DNA of 64,000 nt from Alkaliphilus hydrothermalis. Its GTDB lineage: Bacteria; Bacillota; Clostridia; Peptostreptococcales; Natronincolaceae. Both the position numbers and the translations under genes were made by a program. Positions 52,282 through 61,603 of this stretch are shown piece after piece. Positions within the stretch are counted from its first letter, which is position 1. Each line of letters opens with the position of its first letter. Below the pieces are notes generated by a model that saw only the letters and a list, made by a program, of their open reading frames with translations, did no database searches and was not told where the DNA came from. The stretch spans positions 9,785 to 73,784 of the forward strand of contig NZ_JAFBEE010000015.1 in NCBI RefSeq assembly GCF_016908555.1, read 5' to 3'.

Positions 52282-53124
52282 ATGAACTATCGGCTAAAAG
52301 AAAAAATGAGTTATTTTTTAACTCATTTATTTATGATTACAGCATGCCTAATCACTTTAATACCAATCTGGTGGGTACTCCATACAGCCTTTGATAATCG
52401 AACAAGTATGGTAAGTACAGAGATCACTCTATTCCCAAAGAATCCTACACTGGATAACTTCATAGAGGTGCTCACCCATCCTAGCTTTTTAACTTGGCTA
52501 AGAAATAGTTTTATATTCTCAGCAGGGACAACAATATTCTGTTTAGCCCTGGCAACATTAGCAGCCTATGCCTTCTCAAGATTTAATTTTCCAGGAAAGC
52601 GGGCAGGCTTAGTTTCCTTCGTAGTATACATGATGCTACCAGCAACAGCCTCCTTAGTACCTCAGCTAATGCTAATCAAAGTATTAGGGATAAAAAACAC
52701 CTATATCAGCTTAATCTTAATATGGTCAGCCGCCAATATGGCATTTGCCGTATGGAATCTAAAGGGGTACTTTGATACGATACCTAAATCAATAGAAGAA
52801 GCAGCTATTGTAGACGGAGCTTCAAAACTTCAAATATTCACTTTGATTATGTTACCCTTAGCAAAACCAGCATTAGCCATTACAGCAATCTTTATCTTTA
52901 CAGTACCTTGGACTGATTATGTAACATCCTATCTGTTCCTAACCGATGGATCTATGTATACCTTAGCCCAAGGACTCTTTGGATGGGCGGCAGATTTTAG
53001 AACCGTTTCATGGGGAGTATTCAGTGCAGGTTCCATCATTATGGCACTACCCCTTACAATCATATACCTTGCCTTCCAGAAATATATTGTGAGCGGATTA
53101 ACTGTTGGAGGAGTAAAGGGATAG
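52282..53124 (+). CDS. malG: Maltodextrin ABC permease MalG
   Basis: 280 residues from ATG 52282, one base after the malF stop, with GGGGGTGGAG upstream. Six membrane segments are visible, the EAA loop reads EEAAIVDGASKLQIFTLIMLPLAKPA, and the C terminus (QKYIVSGLTVGGVKG) is the typical MalG tail that reaches into the ATPase. It completes the importer with MalE, MalF and probably the ATPase at 42998. Confidence 0.93.
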   Translation: MNYRLKEKMSYFLTHLFMITACLITLIPIWWVLHTAFDNRTSMVSTEITLFPKNPTLDNFIEVLTHPSFLTWLRNSFIFSAGTTIFCLALATLAAYAFSRFNFPGKRAGLVSFVVYMMLPATASLVPQLMLIKVLGIKNTYISLILIWSAANMAFAVWNLKGYFDTIPKSIEEAAIVDGASKLQIFTLIMLPLAKPALAITAIFIFTVPWTDYVTSYLFLTDGSMYTLAQGLFGWAADFRTVSWGVFSAGSIIMALPLTIIYLAFQKYIVSGLTVGGVKG

Positions 53125-53197
53125 AAGTATAGACTATTGTATTAAGGAGAATAACAGAGGAACTATTTTTAAAAAACGATAGATTAAGAGATAAATA

Positions 53198-53249
53198 AAG
53201 CCAGCAACCGTAGCGTAGAAGGAAACATGCTACAATGCTGGCTTTTTTT
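53198..53249 (+). terminator. Terminator of malEFG
   Basis: AAGCCAGCA pairs with TGCTGGCTT, with an inner TAGC/GCTA, and runs into seven T. The rest of 53250-53564 is AT-rich with no ORF I recognise. Confidence 0.9.
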
Positions 53250-53564
53250 AGGATGAAAAAAAGTGTTTTTCAACAAACGAAGGCCAGTTAATGAGGGTCT
53301 TCTATTATAATGGAGATTCAACCTAATATTAGTTGGTGAAATGACAAGTAAATATGTTAAAATGATATTGATTCAATGATTCAATAAGGTTCTTCAATAA
53401 TGTTCTCAAAAATTTTCTGAATATGCTTGTTAATCAGGGGCAAGAACATACTATAAAACTCTTCAAGGCTTAATAGTATTTAGTTTAAAATAGCATTTCT
53501 ATGTAGTAATGAGAAATTTAAGCTAGATTACATTTTAAAATAACGATAGCAAGGAAGGGAATCT

Positions 53565-54965
53565 ATGACAAAAGAAATTAAATCAACAAAGACAACCACA
53601 ATCCTTATAGTCACTTTACTGGGAATTGTTTTGGGGATCGTTTACGCAGGGGCGGCCCACTACGGACTCATATTAGGAATTTTTCTAACTCTAGGTGTGG
53701 GCTACCAAGCGGGCTATCCCCTAGGGACAATGGGAAAAATGATGGAAACAGGTATTAAAAAAGCCTTTATTGTACTATTTATTATGTCTCTAATCGGAAT
53801 CCTTTCAGCCCTATGGATGTACAGCGGAACAATACCTGCCATGATGCTCTTAGGGTTTAAATATTTAACAAAAATGAATTTCTTGTTGGCGGTATTCCTT
53901 ATCACGGGTGGAATATCATTAGTCCTAGGAACATCCATTGGAACCATCACAACTGTAGGGATTCCTTTACTGGAAATAGGCAAAACCCTTGGGCTTCCCC
54001 TACCTATGGTGGTGGGGGCCATAATATCAGGAGCGTATATAGGTGACAGAACATCCCCCATGTCCAGTAGTGCTAACCTCATTGCAGCAGTTACAGAATC
54101 AAAGCTCATGGGAATGCTTAAGGAAATGCTAAAGACAATGGCACCAGTTTTAGTCATTTGTATTTCAGCCTATTACATCATGGGCAGTGGATATGGGGCA
54201 CAGGCAACAGTAGACCTACGGGTGGAAGAAATTAAAACCCTAATGAATAGCCATTTTATTATAGAATGGTATTCCTTGATACCTCCAGCTATGATCCTCC
54301 TATTGGCAGTTATAAAAGTACCTATCCTTTACTGCATGATTGCTGGAGTCATCAGTAGTATTGGACTAATAACATTTACCCAATTAACTTCCCTTGGAAA
54401 ATTATATCAAGTGATGATAAAGGGATACTATCCAGAAAACCCACAAATTATGGAACTCCTTTCTGGAGGGGGACTCCTTTCCATGAAAAACGTAATTATT
54501 ATTATAGTTGCATCAACAGCCCTTAATGGATTAATGGAATCCATGGGGATGCTACAGCCCTTGATGGACAGATACCTAAAGGGAATAAAAAATACAGGAC
54601 ATTTAATCTACAAGACGACCTTGTTAAGTCTCCTAATGGTGGTGGCAACCTGTAATCAAAGTCTAGCAATTATTATCCCCAGTAGATTTCTAAAGGATGA
54701 ATACAATAGGAGGAGAATCTCCACTAAAAAACTAGGGAGAACAATTGCAGACTCTGGGGTAGTGACAGTATCCCTCGTACCTTGGAATGTTAATGCCATT
54801 GCAATTACCTCTATATTAGGAGTCAGCACAATAAAATATTTCCCCTATGCCCTTTTATGCTTCCTATTGCCCATTTCAACAGTCCTGTGGGGTTACTGGG
54901 AATCAAGGAAAGAAAAGCAAGATTATAACTATCAAAAGCATAAAAAATCACAGGCTGGGATTTAA
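53565..54965 (+). CDS. nhaC: Na+/H+ antiporter, NhaC family
   Basis: 466 residues from ATG 53565 with AAGGAAGGG upstream. About 11-12 membrane segments; GTSIGTITTVGIPLLEIGK, GAIISGAYIGDRTSPMSSSANL and the late VATCNQSLAIIIPSRFLKDEY with DSGVVTVSLVPWNVNA are NhaC hallmarks. It expels Na+ in exchange for protons, or malate/Na+ for H+/lactate in MleN relatives; which one cannot be told here. Single gene. Confidence 0.9.
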   Translation: MTKEIKSTKTTTILIVTLLGIVLGIVYAGAAHYGLILGIFLTLGVGYQAGYPLGTMGKMMETGIKKAFIVLFIMSLIGILSALWMYSGTIPAMMLLGFKYLTKMNFLLAVFLITGGISLVLGTSIGTITTVGIPLLEIGKTLGLPLPMVVGAIISGAYIGDRTSPMSSSANLIAAVTESKLMGMLKEMLKTMAPVLVICISAYYIMGSGYGAQATVDLRVEEIKTLMNSHFIIEWYSLIPPAMILLLAVIKVPILYCMIAGVISSIGLITFTQLTSLGKLYQVMIKGYYPENPQIMELLSGGGLLSMKNVIIIIVASTALNGLMESMGMLQPLMDRYLKGIKNTGHLIYKTTLLSLLMVVATCNQSLAIIIPSRFLKDEYNRRRISTKKLGRTIADSGVVTVSLVPWNVNAIAITSILGVSTIKYFPYALLCFLLPISTVLWGYWESRKEKQDYNYQKHKKSQAGI

Positions 54966-55107
54966 TCCTAGCTTGTGATTCCTTATATTTTCTACCCTCA
55001 ATTTTCTACCCTCAACCTAGCCTTCATGCCTAACTACATAGATACAACCCAATTGGAATAACTTTCGTTAAAATGTTTGAATGATTGAGTGAATGGTTAA
55101 TTAGTGA

Positions 55108-55569
55108 CTAATGATTATTGTTACTAGCCAGTTGCATCAGTATAGCTTTAGCATAGTCCAAATCAAAGGTACTCAACCATCGTCTATTCATTTTATCTAA
55201 AATACGATAATGCTGAGAAATAACATTTTGTTGAATTCGGTAGTTTTCTTTGCTAAGAATATCAACCCACCAGACTTTCCCACCTAAAGTCGTTTCTTTG
55301 GGCTTTAAAAGTATGGGGTTTGTAATCACCTCTAGAATTTCTAATGGATCACCACCAAAAGCATTTTGCAGTACCTCACTTCGGCGAAACAATGTACAAA
55401 ATGCCACAGTCGTTGTCCAACCAGGAGACACCCTATGCTTCTCAATTTGAACCAGGGTTTTCTTCGAAATCCCCAGTTTTTCTGCCATTTCCTCTTGTGT
55501 AAAGCCCAATTCAACCCTTACCAGCTTAAATTTATCCCAAACAGAATTAATAAGTCCTTCTCTATTCAT
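55108..55569 (-). CDS. XRE-family transcriptional regulator
   Basis: 153 residues from ATG 55569, with GGAGGAG close upstream on its strand; a TTG one codon earlier is an alternative. The helix-turn-helix spans about 15-60 (RVELGFTQEEMAEKLGISKKTLVQIEKHRVSPGW). The C-terminal half is not recognised. A perfect 16-bp palindrome sits 34 bp before the start, suggesting self-regulation. The next gene on this strand lies 100 bp upstream, so they are probably separate units. Confidence 0.8.
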   Translation of the reverse strand: MNREGLINSVWDKFKLVRVELGFTQEEMAEKLGISKKTLVQIEKHRVSPGWTTTVAFCTLFRRSEVLQNAFGGDPLEILEVITNPILLKPKETTLGGKVWWVDILSKENYRIQQNVISQHYRILDKMNRRWLSTFDLDYAKAILMQLASNNNH

Positions 55570-55602
55570 CAAACTCCTCCATGATCGTGCTCATTCTCAT
55601 TT

Positions 55603-55618
55603 AGTGTAATATTACACT
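55603..55618. promoter_or_regulatory. Perfect palindrome, probable XRE operator
   Basis: AGTGTAATATTACACT, a perfect 16-bp inverted repeat immediately upstream of the XRE regulator gene. Confidence 0.65.
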
Positions 55619-55671
55619 GGATTAGGAAGGAAGTCAATACATTAAAGAAAGGAACTTACATGCTCAGAAAA

Positions 55672-56043
55672 CTATTTACGATTATTCATGAAACACTCTT
55701 TAATTTTTTCATCTTGAAGGAGTTCTGAATTAATCTCCCAGTGAATAACGTATGTTAGGATCAGTCTTAAAACAATGATAGCCCCCAAGACCTTAATTTC
55801 ATCCATAGTTCGTACTAGAATGGTTCTCAGAATTTCTCCACCAAGCTTGAATTCCAAGCCCAGTGCTAGGCCCTTTGCCAGTTCAATTTTTACAAGGGTA
55901 TCTTTAAATTTTAGCTTAGCCTTTGCATAACTTAGAAAGCCACGGATACCTGAGTATCCAATAATAAAAATTCCAATTAACTCCAGCATAGATATAACAT
56001 ACATAACAATTATTTCGATATAGTGCTCTAGTAAATAAATCAT
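55672..56043 (-). CDS. DUF1622 family membrane protein
   Basis: 123 residues. Two or three membrane segments (about 9-35, a middle helix and about 85-103) surround LAKGLALGLEFKLGGEILRTILVRTMDEIKVLGAI, the DUF1622 core. Function is unknown. An AGGACTTTT site lies just upstream on its strand. Divergent from the EamA exporter gene. Confidence 0.85.
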   Translation of the reverse strand: MIYLLEHYIEIIVMYVISMLELIGIFIIGYSGIRGFLSYAKAKLKFKDTLVKIELAKGLALGLEFKLGGEILRTILVRTMDEIKVLGAIIVLRLILTYVIHWEINSELLQDEKIKECFMNNRK

Positions 56044-56242
56044 AAAAGTCCTCCAATTGTAGGTAGTATCAGTAATCAGGTGAATTGTAGATTAATCATT
56101 AATAATTATTATATCCAGCATTACTTATTTCATGAAAAGGATTTTAACATACTTCTCTAAGATGTAGCTTTGGCTATTTACAAAGAAACAGTCAATCAGT
56201 ATAATTGGAGATGAAACAAGTCGATAATGAGGAGAATGAAAG

Positions 56243-57166
56243 ATGATAAAAGAGAAGAAGATCTATGCTACTTTAGCAATACTCATGACGATTTTCTTTT
56301 GGGGAATCTCTGCCTCAAGTATTAAGATTGCCCTTAGGGAAGTACCACCATCAACACTGGCTTTTATACGATTTACAATTGCTTCTTTTGTCCTATTTGT
56401 AGTTAATAAAATAAGTAATCCAGAAATGAAGACCCAAATACAAGATCGTAGGAGTATGATTCTGTGCGGATTAATCGGTGTAACGATCTATTTTATTTTT
56501 GAGAATTATGGACTAAGCTATATCAATGTAGCAAATGCAACAATACTATTGGCGTCTATCCCCCTATTTACAATTGTGGCAGAATCTATCATTTCCCGTA
56601 CTGTCATTGATTTCAGAAAAGGAATGGGTGTAATCTTATCAATGTTTGGGGTTTTATTAGTGATTGGAAACTCCATCTCCGTTAGTACAAATCCTATGGA
56701 AGTATTGGGAAGTCTTCTAATGATTGGAGCATCCCTCAGTTGGGTAGTTTATACTATTCTTAGCAAGAGATTAGACGGCAAGTATCCTACATTATATCTT
56801 TCTTATCAGCAAAATTTTTACGGGGCAATTTTCTTAATTCCTTTTGTTTTACTAGAAAAAAACAGGTGGCAGCCCATTAGTTTAGTTTCTTGGGGGAATA
56901 TAATATATTTAGCCTTAATCTGCTCTGCCCTATGTTATTACTTGTACCTATATGCCCTCAAAAATTTAGGGCCAACCAAGACGAATGTGTACATCAATCT
57001 AATGCCTCTAATAGGAGTGATGGCGGCTTTCCTAATCCTAGGAGAAAAGTTATATCTAATGCAATTGGCAGGTGGATTCTTTATTTTACTGGGGATATAT
57101 GTTGTCAATCATCTAGGGGAGAAGCCTAAACCAGTTCCAGAGGATGCTCTTATAACTAATAGATAA
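56243..57166 (+). CDS. EamA/DMT family transporter
   Basis: 307 residues from ATG 56243 with GAGGAGAATG upstream. Ten membrane segments in two EamA repeats (FFWGISASSIKIALREVPPS in the first; MIGASLSWVVYTILSKRL starting the second, with KNLGPTKTNVYINLMPLIGVM). Family members export metabolites or amino acids. Substrate unknown. Single gene. Confidence 0.9.
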   Translation: MIKEKKIYATLAILMTIFFWGISASSIKIALREVPPSTLAFIRFTIASFVLFVVNKISNPEMKTQIQDRRSMILCGLIGVTIYFIFENYGLSYINVANATILLASIPLFTIVAESIISRTVIDFRKGMGVILSMFGVLLVIGNSISVSTNPMEVLGSLLMIGASLSWVVYTILSKRLDGKYPTLYLSYQQNFYGAIFLIPFVLLEKNRWQPISLVSWGNIIYLALICSALCYYLYLYALKNLGPTKTNVYINLMPLIGVMAAFLILGEKLYLMQLAGGFFILLGIYVVNHLGEKPKPVPEDALITNR

Positions 57167-57209
57167 ATTTTGAGTAATCTCAAATATTTTAATTAATTTT
57201 AACAAAAGC

Positions 57210-57238
57210 TTGTCCTAAAAAATGATTTATGATATTGT
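57210..57238 (+). promoter_or_regulatory. Promoter of the riboflavin operon
   Basis: TTGTCC, 17 bases, TATTGT, just upstream of the FMN riboswitch. Confidence 0.5.
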
Positions 57239-57265
57239 ATAACCATAATAATTAAAAATAAATAA

Positions 57266-57383
57266 ACCTTCAGGGCGGGGTGCAAATCCCCACCGGCGGT
57301 AACGTTAATAGCGAAGCCCGCGAGCCTTTGGCTGATCTGGTGAAATTCCAGAGCCGACAGTTATAGTCTGGATGAGAGAAGGA
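57266..57383 (+). ncRNA. FMN riboswitch (RFN element)
   Basis: The conserved RFN parts occur in order: CTTCAGGGCGGGGTGCAAAT, CCCCACCGGCGGTAA, AGCCCGCGAGC, CCAGAGCCGACAGTTATAGT and GGATGAGAGAAGG. It binds FMN and switches off the operon that makes it. A terminator at 57471 is the likely expression platform. Confidence 0.97.
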
Positions 57384-57470
57384 AAATATAAAATATGTAA
57401 AATTTACAACGAGAATAATGCATCTACTGATGTACTAATTTTGTTTGTATTTTTATAAATTTTGACTCTT

Positions 57471-57505
57471 ATACCCTGAGGTTAATTACCCCAGGGTATT
57501 TTATT
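57471..57505 (+). terminator. FMN-controlled terminator
   Basis: ATACCCTG..GGT pairs with ACC..CAGGGTAT, followed by TTTATTTT, between the aptamer and ribD. Confidence 0.85.
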
Positions 57506-57551
57506 TTGCAAAAATAGATAAAATAAACATGATCAATAGGGAGGTGAGGGA

Positions 57552-58673
57552 ATGGAAATCAAAGACTTTCAAAAAGATAAATATTATATGGAAAAAGTCC
57601 TGCAGCTGGCGAGGCAAGGATGGGGAAAAACAAGACCCAATCCTTTAGTGGGGGCTGTTATTGTACAGGAAGATGAAATAATAGCAGAGGGTTATCATCA
57701 GCAGTACGGAGAAGACCATGCAGAAGTAGATGCCCTTAAGAAACTTAACTTCCAAGCGGAGGGAGCTACCATATATGTAAACCTAGAACCTTGTTCCCAT
57801 TATGGGAAAACCCCTCCCTGTGTTGAGGCTATCATAAGAAGTAAAATAGCTCGAGTTGTAGTTGGCATGAAGGACCCAAATCCACTTGTGGCGGGAAGAG
57901 GAATTAATTTGCTTCGAGAACAGGGCATTGAAGTGGCTACAGGGGTAATGGAAGAGGAAGCAAAAAAACTCAATGAGATTTTTGTAAAGTACATAACAAC
58001 TCAAAAACCCTTTGTTATTCTAAAGACTGCCATGACCCTAGATGGTAAAATTGCCACAGCTACAGGAGATTCAAAATGGATTACTAATGAGGATTCAAGA
58101 GCCTATGTACACCATATCAGAGATAGGGTAGCAGGAATCATGGTGGGAGTCTCTACAATAATAAAAGACAATCCAACGCTGAATACTCGAATCGATAATA
58201 AAGAAGTTAGTCAACCGCTACGAATTATAGTGGACACCAAAGGAAGGACCCCCATGGACAGCAATGTTGTCTTAACTGCTAAAACCCAGTCTACCCTAGT
58301 TGCAACTACAAAAGAAGCCAATGCTTCAAAAGTTCAGTTATACAAAGAATTAGGAGTTCAAGTACTCATCCTCTCCTTAAAGGATGGAAGAGTAGACTTG
58401 AATGAGCTGATGATGGAGCTAGGGAATAGGCAAATTGATAGTGTGTTGCTGGAGGGGGGCGGCACCTTAAATTTCTCAGCACTACAGTATGGAATAGTAG
58501 ATAAAGTAATGTCTTTTATTGCTCCTAAAATCATTGGTGGAAGAGATGCCATCACACCAGTAGAAGGAGAAGGCATAAACAAGGTTGCAGATGCTATTGA
58601 ACTCAACAACATTACCCACCGCTCTTTTCAACAGGATTTATTAATCGAAGGATATATAGAAGGGAAAGATTAA
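57552..58673 (+). CDS. ribD: Riboflavin biosynthesis deaminase/reductase RibD
   Basis: 373 residues from ATG 57552 with GGGAGGTGAGGG upstream. The deaminase half (about 1-145) has RPNPLVGAVIV, HAEVDAL and PCSHYGKTPPC, giving the zinc ligands; the reductase half (about 150-370) has TLDGKIATATGDSKWIT and LLEGGGTLN. It converts the GTP cyclohydrolase II product in two steps. First gene of the operon, 1 bp before ribE. Confidence 0.96.
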   Translation: MEIKDFQKDKYYMEKVLQLARQGWGKTRPNPLVGAVIVQEDEIIAEGYHQQYGEDHAEVDALKKLNFQAEGATIYVNLEPCSHYGKTPPCVEAIIRSKIARVVVGMKDPNPLVAGRGINLLREQGIEVATGVMEEEAKKLNEIFVKYITTQKPFVILKTAMTLDGKIATATGDSKWITNEDSRAYVHHIRDRVAGIMVGVSTIIKDNPTLNTRIDNKEVSQPLRIIVDTKGRTPMDSNVVLTAKTQSTLVATTKEANASKVQLYKELGVQVLILSLKDGRVDLNELMMELGNRQIDSVLLEGGGTLNFSALQYGIVDKVMSFIAPKIIGGRDAITPVEGEGINKVADAIELNNITHRSFQQDLLIEGYIEGKD

Positions 58674-58674
58674 G

Positions 58675-59349
58675 ATGTTTACTGGAATTATTGAAGAGAT
58701 AGGTAAAATAAGAAACATATCAAAAAGTGGAGATGGAGCTAGTATCGTCATAGAAGCTAAAAAAGTACTTGAGGATGTAAAGCTAGGGGACAGTATCGCC
58801 ACCAATGGAGTATGCCTTACGGTGAATCATTTTGAAAAGGGAATCTTCAGAGTAGACGTGATGGCAGAAACCATGAGGATGAGTAATCTTAAAAATCTCC
58901 ATTTAGGGAGTCCAGTTAACCTTGAACGGGCGGTAGCAGTAGGGGATCGCCTTGGGGGACACCTAGTAAGTGGGCACATAGATGATGTGGGGGTGATCCA
59001 AAAATACGAAAAAGAAGATAATGCCGTATGGATTACCATTAAGCCACCAGCCCACTTGATGAAATACCTTATTCTTAAGGGCTCAATTGCCATAGATGGC
59101 GTTAGTTTAACAGTTGCACAGTTGGGTGAGGATGATTTCAAAGTATCAATTATTCCCCATACAAAGGATGAGACTACTTTAATAAGTAAAGGTGTTGGCG
59201 ATTTGGTTAATCTAGAATGCGATATGGTGGGTAAATATATAGAAAGACTGATGGGGATAAAGGTAGAAGAAAAAAAAGAAAAAAAAGAAAAAAAAGAAGC
59301 TTTGACTATGGATTTTCTATCAAAGCATGGATTTCATAAGAAAAACTAA
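58675..59349 (+). CDS. ribE: Riboflavin synthase alpha chain
   Basis: 224 residues from ATG 58675. MFTGIIEEIGKI opens the first of two lumazine-binding barrels (SIATNGVCLTV, GGHLVSGHIDDVG), the second beginning near residue 98 (GSIAIDGVSLTVAQL). It dismutates two lumazines to riboflavin. The C terminus carries a lysine/glutamate-rich stretch (EEKKEKKEKKEA) coded by a 9-base repeat, not part of the catalytic fold. Confidence 0.95.
   Translation: MFTGIIEEIGKIRNISKSGDGASIVIEAKKVLEDVKLGDSIATNGVCLTVNHFEKGIFRVDVMAETMRMSNLKNLHLGSPVNLERAVAVGDRLGGHLVSGHIDDVGVIQKYEKEDNAVWITIKPPAHLMKYLILKGSIAIDGVSLTVAQLGEDDFKVSIIPHTKDETTLISKGVGDLVNLECDMVGKYIERLMGIKVEEKKEKKEKKEALTMDFLSKHGFHKKN
59265..59300 (+). repeat. 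Short tandem repeat inside ribE
   Basis: AGAAAAAAA-type 9-base units repeat about three times, encoding KKE triplets near the C terminus. The length is a multiple of three, so expansion would keep the frame. Confidence 0.6.
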
Positions 59350-59410
59350 CATTTAAGTTGATTAACAGTGATATATTCATTAATGATGAAAATCAGAAAG
59401 GAACGGGAAG

Positions 59411-60628
59411 ATGAAATATCAATTTAATACCATCGAGGAAGCATTAGAAGATATTCGTAATGGCAAAATAATAGTAGTAGTAGATGATGAAGATCGAGAA
59501 AATGAAGGGGATTTAGTAGCATCTGCCCAGCATGTTACTCCGGAAGTCGTAAACTTCATGGCTAAGTATGGTCGGGGATTAATCTGTTTGCCTATGACAG
59601 AAGACCGACTAAAGTTATTGGATATGCCTCAAATGGTTGCAAAGAACACAGATGAATATGGGACTGCCTTTACAGTATCTATAGATCATATTGAAACAAC
59701 CACAGGTATATCTGCTCACGAAAGAGCCTTAACCATTCAAAAGGCAGTCACTGAGGGAGCTAAAGCCACTGATTTCAAGAGACCAGGACATATATTTCCA
59801 CTAGCTGCTAAAAATGGTGGAGTGCTAAAAAGAGCTGGGCATACAGAGGCAGCTGTGGACTTAGCGAGATTGGCAGGACATGCTCCAGCAGGAGTAATCT
59901 GCGAAATTATGAATGAAGATGGTACTATGGCCCGTGTACCAGAGTTGATGGATTTTATAAAAGAACACAATCTAAAAATGATTACCATTGCAGATTTAAT
60001 AGCCTTTCGAAGGAAGAATGAGCAGGTTATTAATCGGGTGACAGAAGCCCTCATGCCGACTAAACATGGTAACTTTAAAATTATTGGATATGAAAGTGAA
60101 ATCACAAAAGAACATCATGTTGCCCTTGTAAAGGGAGATGTAACAACAGACGAACCTGTATTAATGAGGGTACATTCAGAATGTTTAACAGGAGATGCCT
60201 TTGGCTCGTTGAGATGCGACTGTGGAGACCAGTTGGCAGCTGCAATGGAAAGGATAGAAAAAGAAGGAAGAGGAATCATTCTTTATATGAGGCAAGAAGG
60301 AAGAGGAATTGGTTTAATCAACAAAATTAGAGCCTATGAGCTTCAAGACCAAGGATATGATACAGTTGAGGCTAATTTAGCTCTTGGCTTTCCAGAGGAT
60401 ATGAGGGACTATGGTGTGGGGGCTCAAATTCTAAAAGATCTAGGGGTAAAAAAAATTAAGCTTATGACAAACAACCCTAGAAAATTAGTGGGACTATCTG
60501 GTTATGACTTAGAAATTACCCAAAGAGTTCCTATCCAAATGAACCATAATGAAAGAAATGAGTATTACCTAAAGACAAAACAAAGCAAATTAGGACATAT
60601 GCTAAAGTTTACAGGGGAGGAACAATAA
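59411..60628 (+). CDS. ribBA: Bifunctional DHBP synthase / GTP cyclohydrolase II
   Basis: 405 residues from ATG 59411 with GGAACGGGAAG upstream. The RibB half (about 1-205) has VVVDDEDRENEGDLV and GHTEAAVDLARLAG; the RibA half has SECLTGDAFGSLRCDCGDQL, whose three cysteines hold zinc, and MRQEGRGIGLINKIRAYELQ. It supplies both starting molecules of the pathway. 61 bp after ribE, 1 bp before ribH. Confidence 0.96.
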   Translation: MKYQFNTIEEALEDIRNGKIIVVVDDEDRENEGDLVASAQHVTPEVVNFMAKYGRGLICLPMTEDRLKLLDMPQMVAKNTDEYGTAFTVSIDHIETTTGISAHERALTIQKAVTEGAKATDFKRPGHIFPLAAKNGGVLKRAGHTEAAVDLARLAGHAPAGVICEIMNEDGTMARVPELMDFIKEHNLKMITIADLIAFRRKNEQVINRVTEALMPTKHGNFKIIGYESEITKEHHVALVKGDVTTDEPVLMRVHSECLTGDAFGSLRCDCGDQLAAAMERIEKEGRGIILYMRQEGRGIGLINKIRAYELQDQGYDTVEANLALGFPEDMRDYGVGAQILKDLGVKKIKLMTNNPRKLVGLSGYDLEITQRVPIQMNHNERNEYYLKTKQSKLGHMLKFTGEEQ

Positions 60629-60629
60629 A

Positions 60630-61091
60630 ATGAAAATTTACGAAGGAAATTTGTCAGCAGAAGGATTAAGAGTGGGTATTATCGTAGGTAGGTTTAATGA
60701 ATTTATAGGCAGTAAGCTACTGGATGGAGCAATTGATGCCATCAAGAGACATGGAGGAGATGTGGAGGATATTGAGATTACTTGGGTGCCTGGAGCCTTC
60801 GAGATTCCACTAGTGGCAAAGAAGATGGCCAAATCAGGTAGATATGATGCTGTTGTTTGCTTAGGGGCAGTAATCAGGGGAGCGACACCACATTTTGATT
60901 ATGTATCCAACGAAGTGACTAAAGGGGTAGCAATGGTAGGGTTAGAGACGGAAGTGCCTACAATATTCGGGGTATTAACTGTAGATACAATAGAACAAGC
61001 AATAGAAAGAGCAGGAACTAAAGCAGGAAATAAAGGGTTTGAAGCAGCAGTTACAGCTATAGAGATGGCAAACCTATTGGAGGATTTCTAA
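60630..61091 (+). CDS. ribH: 6,7-dimethyl-8-ribityllumazine synthase
   Basis: 153 residues from ATG 60630 with GGGGAGG upstream. RVGIIVGRFNEFIGSKLLDGA, WVPGAFEIPLVAKKMA and CLGAVIRGATPHFDYVSNE (catalytic histidine) are diagnostic, and the C terminus is normal length. It condenses the ribityl pyrimidine with dihydroxybutanone phosphate. Last gene of the operon. Confidence 0.96.
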   Translation: MKIYEGNLSAEGLRVGIIVGRFNEFIGSKLLDGAIDAIKRHGGDVEDIEITWVPGAFEIPLVAKKMAKSGRYDAVVCLGAVIRGATPHFDYVSNEVTKGVAMVGLETEVPTIFGVLTVDTIEQAIERAGTKAGNKGFEAAVTAIEMANLLEDF

Positions 61092-61184
61092 TTTAATAAC
61101 CAAAAGCACTTACCTAAATGTTCACTCGAGTCAATTAATGTAATAACTTTCATGGAAAAAGTAAGTGTAAGAGATAAAAAAATA

Positions 61185-61213
61185 TTGACTTTGTCTACAA
61201 CCTCATATATTAT
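61185..61213 (+). promoter_or_regulatory. Candidate promoter downstream of ribH
   Basis: TTGACT, 17 bases, TATTAT. It is followed 12 bp later by a hairpin, so it may drive a short RNA or be part of a terminator region. Confidence 0.4.
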
Positions 61214-61224
61214 TGACTTATCAA

Positions 61225-61252
61225 AAAGAAGATGTTGAAAAATATCTTCTTT
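61225..61252 (+). terminator. Terminator of the riboflavin operon region
   Basis: AAAGAAGAT and ATCTTCTTT form a perfect 9-bp stem followed by CTTTAT. The rest of 61253-61529 is AT-rich, with no ORF or known RNA. Confidence 0.6.
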
Positions 61253-61543
61253 CTTTATGAATAAACCATATCCAACACCTTCATGATGTACAATTAAATC
61301 AAATCCAATCTCATCAACTCTAGAATCTTAATGCTATTCCACCACTACAATATGTAAAAACAAATACAAGCTAAATCAATAAATAAAAATATAATCACAA
61401 TTGTACTGGAATTACATTGCAATTATACCCCCTGCCCCTATTATGATTATCTGAGAAATAATCAATGGAATAATATAGGTAAATAGATAATCGTCCTAAT
61501 ACAAGTTATAAAAATTTTAACAACAACAAAGGAGGATAACAAA

Positions 61544-61603
61544 GTGACCGAAAAAATAATAGTACTTCAATCATGGATTAAGAAGGAGGATAATATAACA
61601 TGA
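61544..61603 (+). CDS. Leader ORF of 19 codons overlapping the DUF1576 start
   Basis: GTG 61544, with AGGAGG at a good distance upstream, opens a 19-codon frame (MTEKIIVLQSWIKKEDNIT) whose TGA overlaps the ATG of the next gene in an ATGA junction. The second AGGAGG, which serves the DUF1576 gene, lies inside it. The two strong sites and the exact overlap suggest translational coupling. It could be a short leader peptide or a small membrane-unrelated protein; no family recognised. Confidence 0.5.
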   Translation: MTEKIIVLQSWIKKEDNIT

